A stretch of DNA of 64,000 nt from Polynucleobacter sp. MG-5-Ahmo-C2 (GTDB lineage: Bacteria > Pseudomonadota > Gammaproteobacteria > Burkholderiales > Burkholderiaceae). The notes beneath the pieces are model-generated. The model saw only the letters and a program-made list of their open reading frames with translations. It had not been told where the DNA came from and did not search any database. Below are positions 46,482 to 56,076 of this stretch, piece by piece. A program made the translations under genes and the position numbers. Numbering within the stretch: the first letter of the stretch is position 1; each line of letters starts with the position of its first letter. The DNA lies in NCBI RefSeq assembly GCF_018687735.1, contig NZ_CP061304.1, positions 1,302,001 through 1,366,000 of the forward strand, given 5' to 3'.

Positions 46482-47578
46482 TAAGCCCGCCTTTCAAAAT
46501 CACGCATAAATTCAATTAAAGCTTTAACGCCTTCTAGCGGCATTGCGTTGTAAATACTTGCACGCATACCACCTGCAGCTTTATGACCGCGTAAAGCAAC
46601 TAAACCCGCAGCATGAGATTGCGCCAAAAACTCCGCATTCAAAGACTCATCTTTTAGGAAGAAAGTCACATTCATACGAGAGCGGCAATGTTTTGCAACG
46701 CGGTTCTCAAACAGGCTGCTTTGATCCAAAAACTGATAGAGCAAGTCGGCTTTTTCTTGGTTACGCTTTTCAATAACCTTAACACCACCCTGCTTGAGAA
46801 GCCACTTAAATCCTAAACCTGCCATATAAATCGAGAAAGTCGGTGGTGTATTAATCATGGATTGTGTGCCAGCCTGAATAGACCAGTCCCAAATTAACGG
46901 GGTGATCCCCATGCAATGACCCAGCAAGTCTTTCCGGACAATCACAATCGTGACACCTGATGGGCCAATGTTTTTCTGCGCGCCACCGAACCAGACACCA
47001 CACTTTGTGACGTCCATCTCTTTAGATAGGATATTGCTAGAGATATCTGCAACCAGAGGAACTTTACCAACATCTGGTACATCCGCAAACTCCACGCCAC
47101 CAATAGTTTCATTAGCGCAGTAGAGAACATAAGCAGCGTCATTCGACAACTTCCAGTCACTTCTTGGGGGAATGGTATTGAATTTTTCTGCTGCAGAGGA
47201 TGCCGCTAAATTAGCTACACCGTACTTCTGAGCTTCTTTATAGGATTTTTCTGACCACACGCCAGTAACGATGTAATCCGCCTTAGGGCCATTCTTGGCC
47301 AAAGGCATCAGATTCATTGGGATAGCTGCATTTTGTCCGAGACCCCCGCCTTGCAAGAGTAAAACTTCATAGTTACTCGGAATATTCATCAGGCCGCGCA
47401 GATCCTGCACCGCCTCTTCATACACCTCCATGAACTCTTTACTCCGATGGCTAATCTCCATCACGCTGGTACCAAGTCCACGCCAATTCAGCATTTCATC
47501 GGCCGCCTGCTTCAACACCTCTTCAGGCAAAGTGGCGGGCCCCGCAGCGAAATTAAAAATGCGGCGGTCAAAACTCAT
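46481..47578 (-). CDS. serC: phosphoserine aminotransferase
   Basis: A 365-residue PLP enzyme that forms 3-phosphoserine for serine and also serves pyridoxal phosphate synthesis. IFNFAAGPATLPEEVLKQA is the family start, MEISHRSKEFMEV the phosphate-contacting segment, and the PLP lysine lies in FGGAQKNIGPSG. The gene lies 26 bases after gyrA and is coupled to pheA, so the amino acid genes follow gyrA on one strand. Confidence 0.96.
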   Translation of the reverse strand: MSFDRRIFNFAAGPATLPEEVLKQAADEMLNWRGLGTSVMEISHRSKEFMEVYEEAVQDLRGLMNIPSNYEVLLLQGGGLGQNAAIPMNLMPLAKNGPKADYIVTGVWSEKSYKEAQKYGVANLAASSAAEKFNTIPPRSDWKLSNDAAYVLYCANETIGGVEFADVPDVGKVPLVADISSNILSKEMDVTKCGVWFGGAQKNIGPSGVTIVIVRKDLLGHCMGITPLIWDWSIQAGTQSMINTPPTFSIYMAGLGFKWLLKQGGVKVIEKRNQEKADLLYQFLDQSSLFENRVAKHCRSRMNVTFFLKDESLNAEFLAQSHAAGLVALRGHKAAGGMRASIYNAMPLEGVKALIEFMRDFERRA

Positions 47579-47604
47579 AGTCTTAGCTAATTAATGATGA
47601 CGCC

Positions 47605-50301
47605 TTAAGCGTCACCTGCCGCATCAGTTGATGGATCAGCAGAAATTTCACCCTCTTCCGCCTCATCACCTTCATCATCTGAATCGCTTTCAGCAATACG
47701 TTGCAAGCCAGACAAACGAGTGCCTTCATCCACGTTAATCAAGGTAACGCCTTGTGTGGCACGACCCATCTCACGAATTTCAGAAACACGTGTACGCACC
47801 AAGACACCGCCAGTGGTAATCAACATGATTTGATCTTCTGGGGACACCAAGGCTGCAGCAACTACTTTACCGTTGCGCTCAGACGTCTGAATTGCAATCA
47901 TGCCCTTAGTGCCACGTCCATGACGTGTGTATTCTGTAATAGGCGTACGTTTACCGTAACCATTTTCTGTAGCAGTTAATACGCTATTTGGAATCGCAAC
48001 ACCATTGGCGTCCACTACTGCAGCTTCAGCGCCCTCAGCAGCCTCAGCTGGAGCAACCAACATTGCAATCACTTGGTGACCTTCACCCAAGTTCATGCCG
48101 CGTACACCGCGTGCAGTACGACCCATTGGGCGTACATCGTTCTCATCAAAACGCACTGCTTTACCAGCGTCAGAGAACAACATCACATCATGCTGACCAT
48201 CAGTAATCGCGGCGCCAACCAAGAAGTCATTCTCATTCAAGTCGACAGCAATAATGCCGGCTTTACGAGGATTGGAGAAGTCAGACAAACGGGTCTTCTT
48301 CACGGTGCCCAAGCTAGTTGCCATAAAGACGTATTGGTCATCCTGATAACCCTTAATTGGGAGAATCACAGTGATCTTTTCGCCTTCGATCAATGGGAAC
48401 ATATTGACGATGGGTTTACCGCGTGAAGTACGGCTACCCTGGGGAACCTCCCATACCTTCAGCCAATACATGCGGCCACGGTCAGAGAAACAAAGAATAG
48501 CGTCATGCGTATTGGCTACGAATAAGGTGTCGATCCAATCCTCATCCTTGGTAGCAGCAGCCTGCTTGCCACGCCCACCACGTTTTTGTGCGCGGTATTC
48601 ACTCAATGGCTGACTCTTCATGTAACCAGTGTGTGAAAGCGTTACCACCATGTCTTGCGGCGTGATCAAATCTTCCGTGAAGAGTTCAGTTGCATTCATT
48701 TCGATGAATGAACGACGACCGCTATCACCACCGGCTTTACCAAACTCTGCTTGAACTTCTTTAAGTTCGCTTTCGATGACTTGAGTAACACGCTCTGGCT
48801 TTGACAACAAATCTAACAAGTCAGAAATCTCTGCCATCACTTCTTTGTACTCATTAACAATCTTGTCTTGCTCAAGACCTGTCAAACGTTGCAGACGCAT
48901 CTGCAAAATTTCTTGCGCTTGGCTATCAGAGAGGCGATACAAACCCGTAGTCTGCATGCCGTACTCAGGCAACAACCCTTCAGGGCGATAGGCATTGCGA
49001 CCACCTGGCGTATCCGTCTCGGCGCGTGCCAACATCTCACGCACCATCGAAGAATCCCATGCTTTACCCATCAACTCTTGCTTGGCAACTACTGGATTTG
49101 CGGCTGCTTTAATAATGGCAATGAACTCATCAATGTTTGCCAATGCAACAGCGAGACCTTCTAAGACGTGACCACGCTCACGCGCTTTACGCAGTTCAAA
49201 AATGGTACGACGCGTCACCACTTCACGGCGATGCTGTAAGAAGTACTCCAGCATTTGCTTCAAGTTGAGCAAGCGTGGTTGGTTATCTACTAATGCCACC
49301 ATGTTCATGCCAAAGTTATCTTGTAATTGAGTGCTCTTATATAAATTATTGAGAACGACTTCAGGCACTTCACCGCGCTTTAACTCAATCACAACACGCA
49401 TACCGGATTTATCTGATTCATCACGCAAATCAGAAATACCCTCAACTTTTTTCTCATTTACTAACTCAGCAATACGCTCGAGCAAGTTCTTTTTATTTAC
49501 CTGGTATGGCAACTCATCAACGATGATGGCCTGACGTGCACCCTTATCGATATCTTCAAAGTGGGTCTTGGCTCGCATCACTACACGACCACGACCAGTT
49601 CTATAGCCTTCGCGAACCCCTTGAACACCGTAAATGATGCCGGCAGTCGGGAAATCGGGGGCTGGGATGATCTCAATCAGCTCGTCAATCGTGCATTCTG
49701 GGTTGTGCAAGACGTGTAAACAGGCTGTAACCACCTCATCCAGGTTATGGGGAGGGATATTGGTGGCCATGCCCACAGCGATGCCCGAGCTACCATTAAT
49801 TAGCAAATTCGGCACTTTGGCAGGCAGAATCAGGGGTTCTTTCTCGCTACCGTCGTAATTTGGCCCAAAATCGACCGTTTCCTTGTCCAAATCGGCCAAA
49901 AGCTCATGGGCAATCTTGCGGAGGCGAATCTCGGTATACCGCATCGCAGCAGCGTTATCGCCGTCCACAGAGCCAAAGTTACCCTGTCCGTCAACCAGCA
50001 TATAGCGCAGAGAGAAATCCTGGGCCATTCGAACAATGGTGTCATACACCGCAGAATCGCCATGTGGATGGTATTTACCGATTACATCGCCAACTATACG
50101 GGCAGATTTTTTGTAAGCGCGGTTCCAATCGTTGTTTAATTCATACATCGCAAATAAGACCCGGCGGTGAACCGGTTTGAGGCCGTCACGTACGTCTGGC
50201 AGGGCTCTGCCGACGATGACGCTCATAGCGTAGTCCAAATAGGACCGCCGCATTTCGTCTTCAAGGGATATTGGTAGTGTTTCTTTAGCGGCTTGTTCCA
50301 T
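47605..50301 (-). CDS. gyrA: DNA gyrase subunit A
   Basis: An 898-residue type IIA topoisomerase subunit. The catalytic Tyr is Y122 in [11 protein letters not shown]. The quinolone-determining region reads [13 protein letters not shown], with Ser at position 83 and Asp at 87, the usual sensitive residues. The C-terminal DNA-wrapping beta-pinwheel includes the GyrA-box QKRGGRGK, so it is gyrase and not topoisomerase IV. The tail is very acidic (many D and E after residue 870). The 159-base gap to ompA must carry the divergent promoters. Confidence 0.97.
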   Translation of the reverse strand: MEQAAKETLPISLEDEMRRSYLDYAMSVIVGRALPDVRDGLKPVHRRVLFAMYELNNDWNRAYKKSARIVGDVIGKYHPHGDSAVYDTIVRMAQDFSLRYMLVDGQGNFGSVDGDNAAAMRYTEIRLRKIAHELLADLDKETVDFGPNYDGSEKEPLILPAKVPNLLINGSSGIAVGMATNIPPHNLDEVVTACLHVLHNPECTIDELIEIIPAPDFPTAGIIYGVQGVREGYRTGRGRVVMRAKTHFEDIDKGARQAIIVDELPYQVNKKNLLERIAELVNEKKVEGISDLRDESDKSGMRVVIELKRGEVPEVVLNNLYKSTQLQDNFGMNMVALVDNQPRLLNLKQMLEYFLQHRREVVTRRTIFELRKARERGHVLEGLAVALANIDEFIAIIKAAANPVVAKQELMGKAWDSSMVREMLARAETDTPGGRNAYRPEGLLPEYGMQTTGLYRLSDSQAQEILQMRLQRLTGLEQDKIVNEYKEVMAEISDLLDLLSKPERVTQVIESELKEVQAEFGKAGGDSGRRSFIEMNATELFTEDLITPQDMVVTLSHTGYMKSQPLSEYRAQKRGGRGKQAAATKDEDWIDTLFVANTHDAILCFSDRGRMYWLKVWEVPQGSRTSRGKPIVNMFPLIEGEKITVILPIKGYQDDQYVFMATSLGTVKKTRLSDFSNPRKAGIIAVDLNENDFLVGAAITDGQHDVMLFSDAGKAVRFDENDVRPMGRTARGVRGMNLGEGHQVIAMLVAPAEAAEGAEAAVVDANGVAIPNSVLTATENGYGKRTPITEYTRHGRGTKGMIAIQTSERNGKVVAAALVSPEDQIMLITTGGVLVRTRVSEIREMGRATQGVTLINVDEGTRLSGLQRIAESDSDDEGDEAEEGEISADPSTDAAGDA

Positions 50302-50460
50302 CTATAAATAATATCATTTTGATGACAGGTGACCCCTATGCTAAGATTCTGTCAGTTTGTACGAAATTGAGATGTGTCGCTTTGCGGTTTTTTGCTTCAA
50401 AGTAGGGCGAATTACATTTAAGTTTGACTTTAATTAAAAAGAGATTTTTGAGGACTAAAA

Positions 50461-51036
50461 ATGAACAAAACCCTAAAACTGTTGCTCGCTTCTGTTATTA
50501 CTGTTTCTGCAACTGCAGCAATGGCTTCTGATAACTGGCAAAACGGCGATGGCCACTTAAACTGGAAAAACGGCGACGGCACATTGTGCTGGCGTGACAA
50601 CAGCTGGACACCTGCAACTGCTGCTAAGGGTTGTGACGGTGCCTTGACAGCTGCTGCTGGTGCTGCTTCTGGCGTTAGCCAAAGCAAAATCACTTTGCAA
50701 GCTGACACACTGTATGACTTCAACAAATCTGACTTGAAACCAGAAGGTAAAGCTACTTTGGACAAGATCGCTAAAGATTTGAGCAAGATCAAGTTAGAAG
50801 TCATCATCGCTGTTGGTAATACTGACAGCGTTGGTACAGATGCATACAACATGGCCCTAGGTCAGCGTCGTGCTCAGTCAGTTAAGACTTATCTGACAAG
50901 CAAAGGTGTTGACGGTAGCCGCATCTACACAGAATCAAAAGGCAAGAGCAATCCAGTTGCATCCAATGCAACTGCTGAAGGCCGCGCTAAGAACCGCCGT
51001 ACTGACATCGAAGTTGTTGGTACAGCTGCTAAGTAA
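50461..51036 (+). CDS. OmpA family outer membrane protein
   Basis: A 191-residue exported protein with a signal peptide ending AMA (residue 22). A short Trp/Gly-rich region with two related copies of W-x-NGDG-x-L-x-W follows. The C-terminal OmpA-like peptidoglycan-binding domain (about 75-188) has LYDFNKSDLKPEGKATLDKI, GNTDSVGTDAYNMALGQRRA and NATAEGRAKNRRTDIEV. It lacks a transmembrane barrel, so it is a small anchored linker between envelope and peptidoglycan. A GAGGA ribosome site precedes the ATG and a strong terminator follows, fitting a highly expressed single gene. Confidence 0.93.
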   Translation: MNKTLKLLLASVITVSATAAMASDNWQNGDGHLNWKNGDGTLCWRDNSWTPATAAKGCDGALTAAAGAASGVSQSKITLQADTLYDFNKSDLKPEGKATLDKIAKDLSKIKLEVIIAVGNTDSVGTDAYNMALGQRRAQSVKTYLTSKGVDGSRIYTESKGKSNPVASNATAEGRAKNRRTDIEVVGTAAK

Positions 51037-51050
51037 TTCTTTTTACTTGT

Positions 51051-51082
51051 AAAAAAGCCCGCTTCTTGCGGGCTTTTTTATT
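51051..51082 (+). terminator. rho-independent terminator after the OmpA-family gene
   Basis: A twelve-base perfect stem AAAAAAGCCCGC / GCGGGCTTTTTT with the loop TTCTT is followed by ATTT. It lies 14 bases after the stop codon and isolates the gene from ubiG. Confidence 0.92.
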
Positions 51083-51133
51083 TCCGCTATATTCGTAGCA
51101 TCCTTAATTTGCCCCACTCACAGGCCAATCAAT

Positions 51134-51823
51134 ATGAACGTAGACCAATCTGAAATCGCTAAATTTAGCGCCCTGGCCCATCGCTGGTGGGATCCTCATA
51201 GCGAATTCAAGCCTTTGCATGCCATTAACCCCCTTCGGCTTGGTTGGATCAAGTCCTTCGTGAGCTTAGAGGGTAAAAAAGTTGTCGATATTGGTTGCGG
51301 TGGCGGCATCCTTGCCGAATCAATCTCTCAATCAGGCGCAGATACCACTGGTATTGATTTATCCGAAAAGGCACTCAAGGTCGCTGAGCTACATGCATTG
51401 GAAGTGGGTGCTAACCTCACTTATCGCTCCATCTCAGCTGAGGCGCTAGCAGATGATCAGCCAGGACAATACGACGTAGTGACCTGCATGGAAATGCTTG
51501 AGCATGTTCCAGACCCTGCGTCTGTAGTGCGGGCCTGCGCCAAACTTTGTAAGCCAGGCGGCACACTCTTTTTTAGCACTTTGAATCGCAGTCCAAAGTC
51601 CTACTTATTTGCCATTATTGGCGCTGAATACATTCTCAAACTTCTTCCCAAGGGCACTCACGAATACGCCAAATTTATTAAGCCTTCAGAACTCCTTGCC
51701 TTCACTCGCGCTGCAGACTTAGAAATGATTGGCATCAAGGGCCTTAGTTACAACCCGCTAACTCAGGTATATAGCCTGAATGATGATGTAGATGTGAACT
51801 ACATGATTGCCGTTCGGAAATGA
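51134..51823 (+). CDS. ubiG: ubiquinone biosynthesis O-methyltransferase
   Basis: A 229-residue SAM-dependent methyltransferase that performs both O-methylations in ubiquinone synthesis. The N-terminal [20 protein letters not shown] and [11 protein letters not shown], the SAM motif [13 protein letters not shown] (about 50-62) and [11 protein letters not shown] are UbiG signatures. [18 protein letters not shown] is also conserved. The stop overlaps the gph start by four bases (ATGA). Confidence 0.95.
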   Translation: MNVDQSEIAKFSALAHRWWDPHSEFKPLHAINPLRLGWIKSFVSLEGKKVVDIGCGGGILAESISQSGADTTGIDLSEKALKVAELHALEVGANLTYRSISAEALADDQPGQYDVVTCMEMLEHVPDPASVVRACAKLCKPGGTLFFSTLNRSPKSYLFAIIGAEYILKLLPKGTHEYAKFIKPSELLAFTRAADLEMIGIKGLSYNPLTQVYSLNDDVDVNYMIAVRK

Positions 51824-52500
51824 ATGGGGCACTAAGCCCCTATGACGGGGTATTTTTTGATCTTGATGGGACCTTGGCGGATACGGCACCTGATCTAGTT
51901 GCAGCCACGAATCAACTGCTGGAAGCTCGCAATCTCGCTCCCAAGCCTTACGAATTTTTACGCCCCTATGCGTCTGCCGGCGCGCGCGGCCTTCTCGAAG
52001 GGGCCTTCGGTATTGCTCCAGACCATCCTGATTTCATTTCACTACGTGATGAGTTTTTTGCAAACTATGAAAAAGCACTTCTAGTCCACAGTAAATTATT
52101 TGATGGCATGGATCACTTACTTGAGCAAATTGAGAAAGCAAATCTTCCTTGGGGGATTGTTACGAACAAGAGTGAACGTTTTACCCATCCACTCACAGAT
52201 TTAATGGGCTTGCGTCAAAGAGCAGTCTCAACGGTTTCTGGTGACACAACGCCACACGCAAAACCGCATCCAGAACCTATTTTGCATGCTGCCAGAATCG
52301 CCAATATCGACCCTACAAAATCAATTTATGTAGGCGACGACATTCGTGATGTGATTGCAGGTAAAGCTGCAGGCATGCTGACCGTAGCTGCTGCATACGG
52401 CTATTGTGGTTGCAAAGAGCCCCCTGAGGCCTGGGGAGCTGATCACATCATCAATAACCCTCTCGATTTATTACAAATCATCTTCCCCAATAGGGGATAA
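51820..52500 (+). CDS. gph: phosphoglycolate phosphatase-like HAD hydrolase
   Basis: A 226-residue HAD-superfamily phosphatase. The nucleophile Asp lies in [16 protein letters not shown] (10-25), the second motif Thr in [10 protein letters not shown] and the acidic motif in [16 protein letters not shown]. Gph removes 2-phosphoglycolate, but in Burkholderiales the ubiG-gph pair is so conserved that a link to quinone metabolism has been considered; MupP-type function is another possibility. The gene is translationally coupled to ubiG and is followed by ssrA. Confidence 0.9.
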   Translation: MNGALSPYDGVFFDLDGTLADTAPDLVAATNQLLEARNLAPKPYEFLRPYASAGARGLLEGAFGIAPDHPDFISLRDEFFANYEKALLVHSKLFDGMDHLLEQIEKANLPWGIVTNKSERFTHPLTDLMGLRQRAVSTVSGDTTPHAKPHPEPILHAARIANIDPTKSIYVGDDIRDVIAGKAAGMLTVAAAYGYCGCKEPPEAWGADHIINNPLDLLQIIFPNRG

Positions 52501-52518
52501 CAACACTTCTAAAAGATA

Positions 52519-52548
52519 TTGGGCAATTTAAGGCTAGCGGCTTTAAAA
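52519..52548 (+). promoter_or_regulatory. possible sigma-70 promoter of ssrA
   Basis: TTGGGC (52519-52524) and TTAAAA (52543-52548) are separated by 18 bases. Transcription would begin about 15-20 bases before the mature tmRNA end, leaving a short 5' leader for RNase P. The match to consensus is moderate. Confidence 0.35.
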
Positions 52549-52572
52549 TGGTGCCTCCTGTGCATGAACTCT

Positions 52573-52931
52573 GGGGTCGACATGGTTTCGACGTGGATTA
52601 CAAAGCATCAAGGGCATACCGAGGACCCGTTATCTCGTAAATCAATGGGAATGTAATAACTGCAAACGACGAACGTTTCGCACTAGCCGCTTAATTGCGG
52701 TTGCCCCTGAACTGATTCTCTCTTGGGTCAGGTAGCGCAAGCTACATCAGGGTCATATACAAGAGATAAGATCATTTCATGTCACGGGGAATGATTCGAA
52801 AACTTAGTGAATCGTCAGCAAGGAACGTGTCAATCCGTGCCTAACTGATTAAATTAAATGATATGACTAAGTATGTAGAACTTGTTGTAGAGGATTTGCG
52901 GACGCGGGTTCGATTCCCGCCGACTCCACCA
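52573..52931 (+). ncRNA. ssrA: transfer-messenger RNA (tmRNA)
   Basis: A 359-base one-piece tmRNA that rescues stalled ribosomes and tags the unfinished protein. The tRNA-like ends pair as an acceptor stem (GGGGTCG with CGACTCC), followed by ACCA encoded at the 3' end, and the T-arm contains GGTTCGATTCC. The tag frame begins at GCA 52662 and encodes ANDERFALAA with a TAA stop at 52692-52694. The tag ends ALAA, as expected for recognition by ClpXP. A terminator lies 21 bases after the end. Confidence 0.97.
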
Positions 52932-52952
52932 TTTTGAAGTGTGTAACAGTCC

Positions 52953-52979
52953 AACGCCACCCACCAGGGTGGCGTTTTT
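52953..52979 (+). terminator. rho-independent terminator of ssrA
   Basis: The ten-base stem AACGCCACCC / GGGTGGCGTT with loop ACCA is followed by TTT on the plus strand. It lies just downstream of the tmRNA. It is not followed by a T run on the minus strand, so it would not end the TonB-dependent receptor gene. Confidence 0.88.
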
Positions 52980-53003
52980 CTTCTCATCAAATGAGTGTGT
53001 GTA

Positions 53004-55082
53004 TCAATTAAATTGATAACTCATGCCAGCTTGAAAGTTGAGTGGTGCCCCAGCAAAAATACCATCTGGGCTACGACTGGAAATATATCTCTTATCAAAT
53101 ACATTATTAATTACCCCAAATACTTTCCAGTCTTTATTGACAGCATAATTTGCACTCCAATTCACCGTTGCAAAGGAGGGCACTTCACCTAAAGTTCCAA
53201 TTGCATTTTGCTCAACAGTATTTGCTGAGTCGGCATACTGAGCGGAAACATAATGAAGACTAACTAAAGTATTGAACCCATTCTTCTCGTAGCCGACGCC
53301 TAGGTTAGAAGTCAATTTAGGCGTGTAGGGAATGCGGTTGCCATCTGGTCCTAATGAGTTTGTTCCCACAAACTTTGCTACTGGTATATAGGTAGCGTTT
53401 CCATTGAGACCCCAACCACGCCCTAACTGATATGCCAAAGCCAACTCAGCGCCTTGATGCAAGCTTTTGCCACCGTTCGCCTTGGAAATTCCAGCAGCCA
53501 AACTTTGGTTCACAATTTGATTGCTAAAGTTCATACTAAAGACTGCCGAGTCATAGGAAAAGGCGCCAGAACGTCCTCGTAGGCCCAATTCCATATTCGT
53601 TGAACGCTCCGGCTCTAATTGCTGATCTACTCCTTTGTCATTAATCGCAGTCGCCAGTTGAGCGGGAGCAAAGCCCTTGTAAATACTTCCATAGGCCTGA
53701 GCCTGGGGTATTAATTGCCACGTAGCTCCGATCTGCGGAATAGTTTCTACATTTTTAGCACCACCCGCTTTACCAGTCATGACGTTAGATCGAGTTTGGT
53801 TATAACTTTCAACGCGCACCCCGGGGATCAGTGCAAAGTCTTTGCTTATTAGAAAACGATTTTGACCATACATTGCAACTGAGTTGGCTTTATTGTCTTC
53901 ATGCAAAGAGAGTTGACCAGAGTACGCCAATGTTTTAGAGCTCACCAGTTGATTAATTTGTGATTCTGTATGCAAGCGAATGCCAAACTCGGATTCATTC
54001 TGAAGCCCTAGAGCACTATAGGCATGAGTCACTCGCGAATCAATGCCTAACATTTGAAACTCTCGATTACGCCCAACTAAACAATTGGATCCCATATTAC
54101 AAGCATTAAAAACCGTAGCATCTTGTGTGCGATTGACAATGCTCTGTCTCCAATAATCTCGCGTTAACTTACTCCAATACATTAATGTATTAATCTTGGT
54201 TTCGGGGCTTATCTCAATTGAGTGATTGAGATCCACTGCATTTCTTTGGGTGACGAAGCGATCATTGGGCGCGGGATTAGCAGTCGATCTATTGCTGAAC
54301 TGATTGGGGCGCAGTCCAACATAGGAAGTGTTGATATCGTTGTCGTAATGTGTGTACTTGAGACTCAACCACTGATTCTGATTAATCTCGACACCACCCT
54401 TCATTAAGATGTCGTACATCTTAAAACCATTGCCCTGATATCCACTGGATTCCGATTGAATCAGGTTTATTCCACCGATTGCACCATTGGAATCCGATCT
54501 ACCCCCTGCCTCAATCTCAGCCAATCGATAGCCATAATTACCTACTTTGCCAGTCAACTTAAAGCCTTGTGCAGGTGTTTTGCTGAGGTAGTTAATAACA
54601 CCGCTAATATTAGAGGGTCCATATTGAAGTCCGGATGCACCTTTCAAAACCTCAAGACCGCCGATTCTTTCCACAGGTGGACTGTAGTAAGAGGCGTTTG
54701 ATATAAATAAACTTGGCTGAATGGGAGCGCCATCTTCAAGCAATAGGACTTTTGAGCTACGACTTGGATTTAGACCGCGAATACCAATATTGGGAATGGC
54801 ACCAAAGCCACCTTCATCTCCGCGAATATTGACGCCAGGAATGGTTTTTAATACATCTTGCAATGACTGTGGTTGCAACTCCTCCATCCGCTTCTGATTG
54901 ATAACATCAACAGTACCGGGAATACTACTAAGCGCATTCTCCTCTCGTCCAACAATATCAATTCTGGGTAACTCAATCTGCTGCGCTTTTAGCAAGCCAG
55001 AAAATGAGCTTCCATACAACAATGCTAGGGATGAAAACCATGCAACTTTATTTCGCGAGCGAAAAATATCTTGATGCTTCAT
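53004..55082 (-). CDS. TonB-dependent outer membrane receptor (iron/heme type)
   Basis: A 692-residue outer membrane receptor with a signal peptide (about 1-33). A TonB-box-like segment (ELPRIDIVGREE) comes next, followed by the plug domain: LQDVLKTIPGVNIRGDEGG, GIRGLNPSRSSKVLLLEDG and GLEVLKGASGLQYGP. The 22-strand barrel ends in a terminal aromatic (SYQFN). The plug resembles FecA-like ferric citrate receptors. hemP directly upstream points to heme or iron. A GGAGAT ribosome site precedes the ATG. The substrate is unknown. Confidence 0.9.
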   Translation of the reverse strand: MKHQDIFRSRNKVAWFSSLALLYGSSFSGLLKAQQIELPRIDIVGREENALSSIPGTVDVINQKRMEELQPQSLQDVLKTIPGVNIRGDEGGFGAIPNIGIRGLNPSRSSKVLLLEDGAPIQPSLFISNASYYSPPVERIGGLEVLKGASGLQYGPSNISGVINYLSKTPAQGFKLTGKVGNYGYRLAEIEAGGRSDSNGAIGGINLIQSESSGYQGNGFKMYDILMKGGVEINQNQWLSLKYTHYDNDINTSYVGLRPNQFSNRSTANPAPNDRFVTQRNAVDLNHSIEISPETKINTLMYWSKLTRDYWRQSIVNRTQDATVFNACNMGSNCLVGRNREFQMLGIDSRVTHAYSALGLQNESEFGIRLHTESQINQLVSSKTLAYSGQLSLHEDNKANSVAMYGQNRFLISKDFALIPGVRVESYNQTRSNVMTGKAGGAKNVETIPQIGATWQLIPQAQAYGSIYKGFAPAQLATAINDKGVDQQLEPERSTNMELGLRGRSGAFSYDSAVFSMNFSNQIVNQSLAAGISKANGGKSLHQGAELALAYQLGRGWGLNGNATYIPVAKFVGTNSLGPDGNRIPYTPKLTSNLGVGYEKNGFNTLVSLHYVSAQYADSANTVEQNAIGTLGEVPSFATVNWSANYAVNKDWKVFGVINNVFDKRYISSRSPDGIFAGAPLNFQAGMSYQFN

Positions 55083-55166
55083 ATACTATCTCCAGTGATA
55101 ACAACATAAAATCGCTGGCTATATGCATATGAAAATGCTCTTGCTGGCTAGTAACTGATTTCAGGC

Positions 55167-55352
55167 TTACTTAGTGAGAATTAATTTTCCTAATTTAGTG
55201 ATGCGTAATTGATAGAAATAACCATCGTGCAGAATCACAAGCTGCTTCATTTGCCCCAACAGGGCCTCGCTTGAAATAGTCTTTGGAAAATGTTGAGAAT
55301 GCGTGGAGTGATTTTTTAGTAACTCCACATCTAGGGTATTTGTCTCACTCAA
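55167..55352 (-). CDS. hemP: hemin uptake protein HemP
   Basis: A 61-residue protein. The C-terminal 31 residues (LLGQMKQLVILHDGYFYQL, then RITKLGKLILTK) match the HemP/HmuP family. In Burkholderia and Bradyrhizobium it is needed for heme uptake and acts as an activator of the heme receptor gene. It starts with TTG, four bases after the TonB-like gene stop, with GAGAG as ribosome site. The position before a TonB-dependent receptor is the classical arrangement. Confidence 0.88.
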   Translation of the reverse strand: MSETNTLDVELLKNHSTHSQHFPKTISSEALLGQMKQLVILHDGYFYQLRITKLGKLILTK

Positions 55353-55355
55353 TCA

Positions 55356-56003
55356 CTAACTCTCAAGAGTGAATTGAATCGGGGTGTGATAACACCGCAA
55401 AGTTGAACTAGCAACGACAGACGGTATTGGCGTAAATCTCCACTCCGCCAAGGTCCTGAGGGCTGAACGATCTAAATGCTGGAAGCCTGAGCTCTTAACA
55501 AGGCCCACATCATCAACCGTACCCTGTTGATTGATGCAGAGCTTGATGACAACTAGGCCCTGCTCCTTAAGGTGCCTACTAACCAGCGGGTAATGAGGCT
55601 TTGGGCCATGCACAATATTCCGGGAGGTAATTTCTGCGGAATGAGCGCCTTCCTCGCCAACAACTCCAGGCACATTCGCAGATTGAGTCACACTGGAAAT
55701 GGCGGTAGATGATGGCGCATGAGAGTTGGCCTGAATAGGGTATTTACTCTGGCTTGATAGATCATTGCCGGCATTCGTTAAATTGATAGATAGGACTCCA
55801 AGTGTAGACTCTCCAGCGCCAATGGCAGTGCCGAAAAGCAAACAAAGCAAAACCAAGAAATGAGAAATGCTTACAGCTGAAATGAGTAGTAAGTTTCTGG
55901 GCCTCAAACTACAGAGCAAGCTTCTTCCTTCAAAGATGATTGGGTTATATGTAGAAGAATTTACTGAAAACTTTTGTAGTAAATGACTACTATTCGCATT
56001 CAT
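55356..56003 (-). CDS. TonB family energy transducer
   Basis: A 215-residue protein from the ATG at 56003; a TTG 27 bases upstream is possible. One hydrophobic segment (about 40-62) anchors it in the inner membrane. The periplasmic linker is unusually short and not proline-rich. The C-terminal TonB domain is present: HYPLVSRHLKEQGLVVIKL, then GTVDDVGLVKSSGFQHLDRSALRTL and EWRFTPI. It should transfer proton-motive energy to the receptor encoded two genes downstream. No exbB or exbD lies in this locus, so these must be shared from elsewhere. Confidence 0.87.
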   Translation of the reverse strand: MNANSSHLLQKFSVNSSTYNPIIFEGRSLLCSLRPRNLLLISAVSISHFLVLLCLLFGTAIGAGESTLGVLSINLTNAGNDLSSQSKYPIQANSHAPSSTAISSVTQSANVPGVVGEEGAHSAEITSRNIVHGPKPHYPLVSRHLKEQGLVVIKLCINQQGTVDDVGLVKSSGFQHLDRSALRTLAEWRFTPIPSVVASSTLRCYHTPIQFTLES

Positions 56004-56076
56004 TTTAAGGATGATGCTTTTGATTAACAACCATGATCCCTATGGGGGCGATGGTTATAAGGGTATTTGTATTAGA

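Noticed and set aside
50430..50852. A 140-codon minus-strand frame opposite the OmpA-family gene
   Set aside because: Antisense shadow of a highly biased gene; the plus frame has a signal peptide, OmpA domain, ribosome site and terminator.
56004..56076. Possible Fur box in front of the TonB-like gene
   Set aside because: I looked for GATAATGATAATCATTATC-like symmetry and found only short AT-rich matches.
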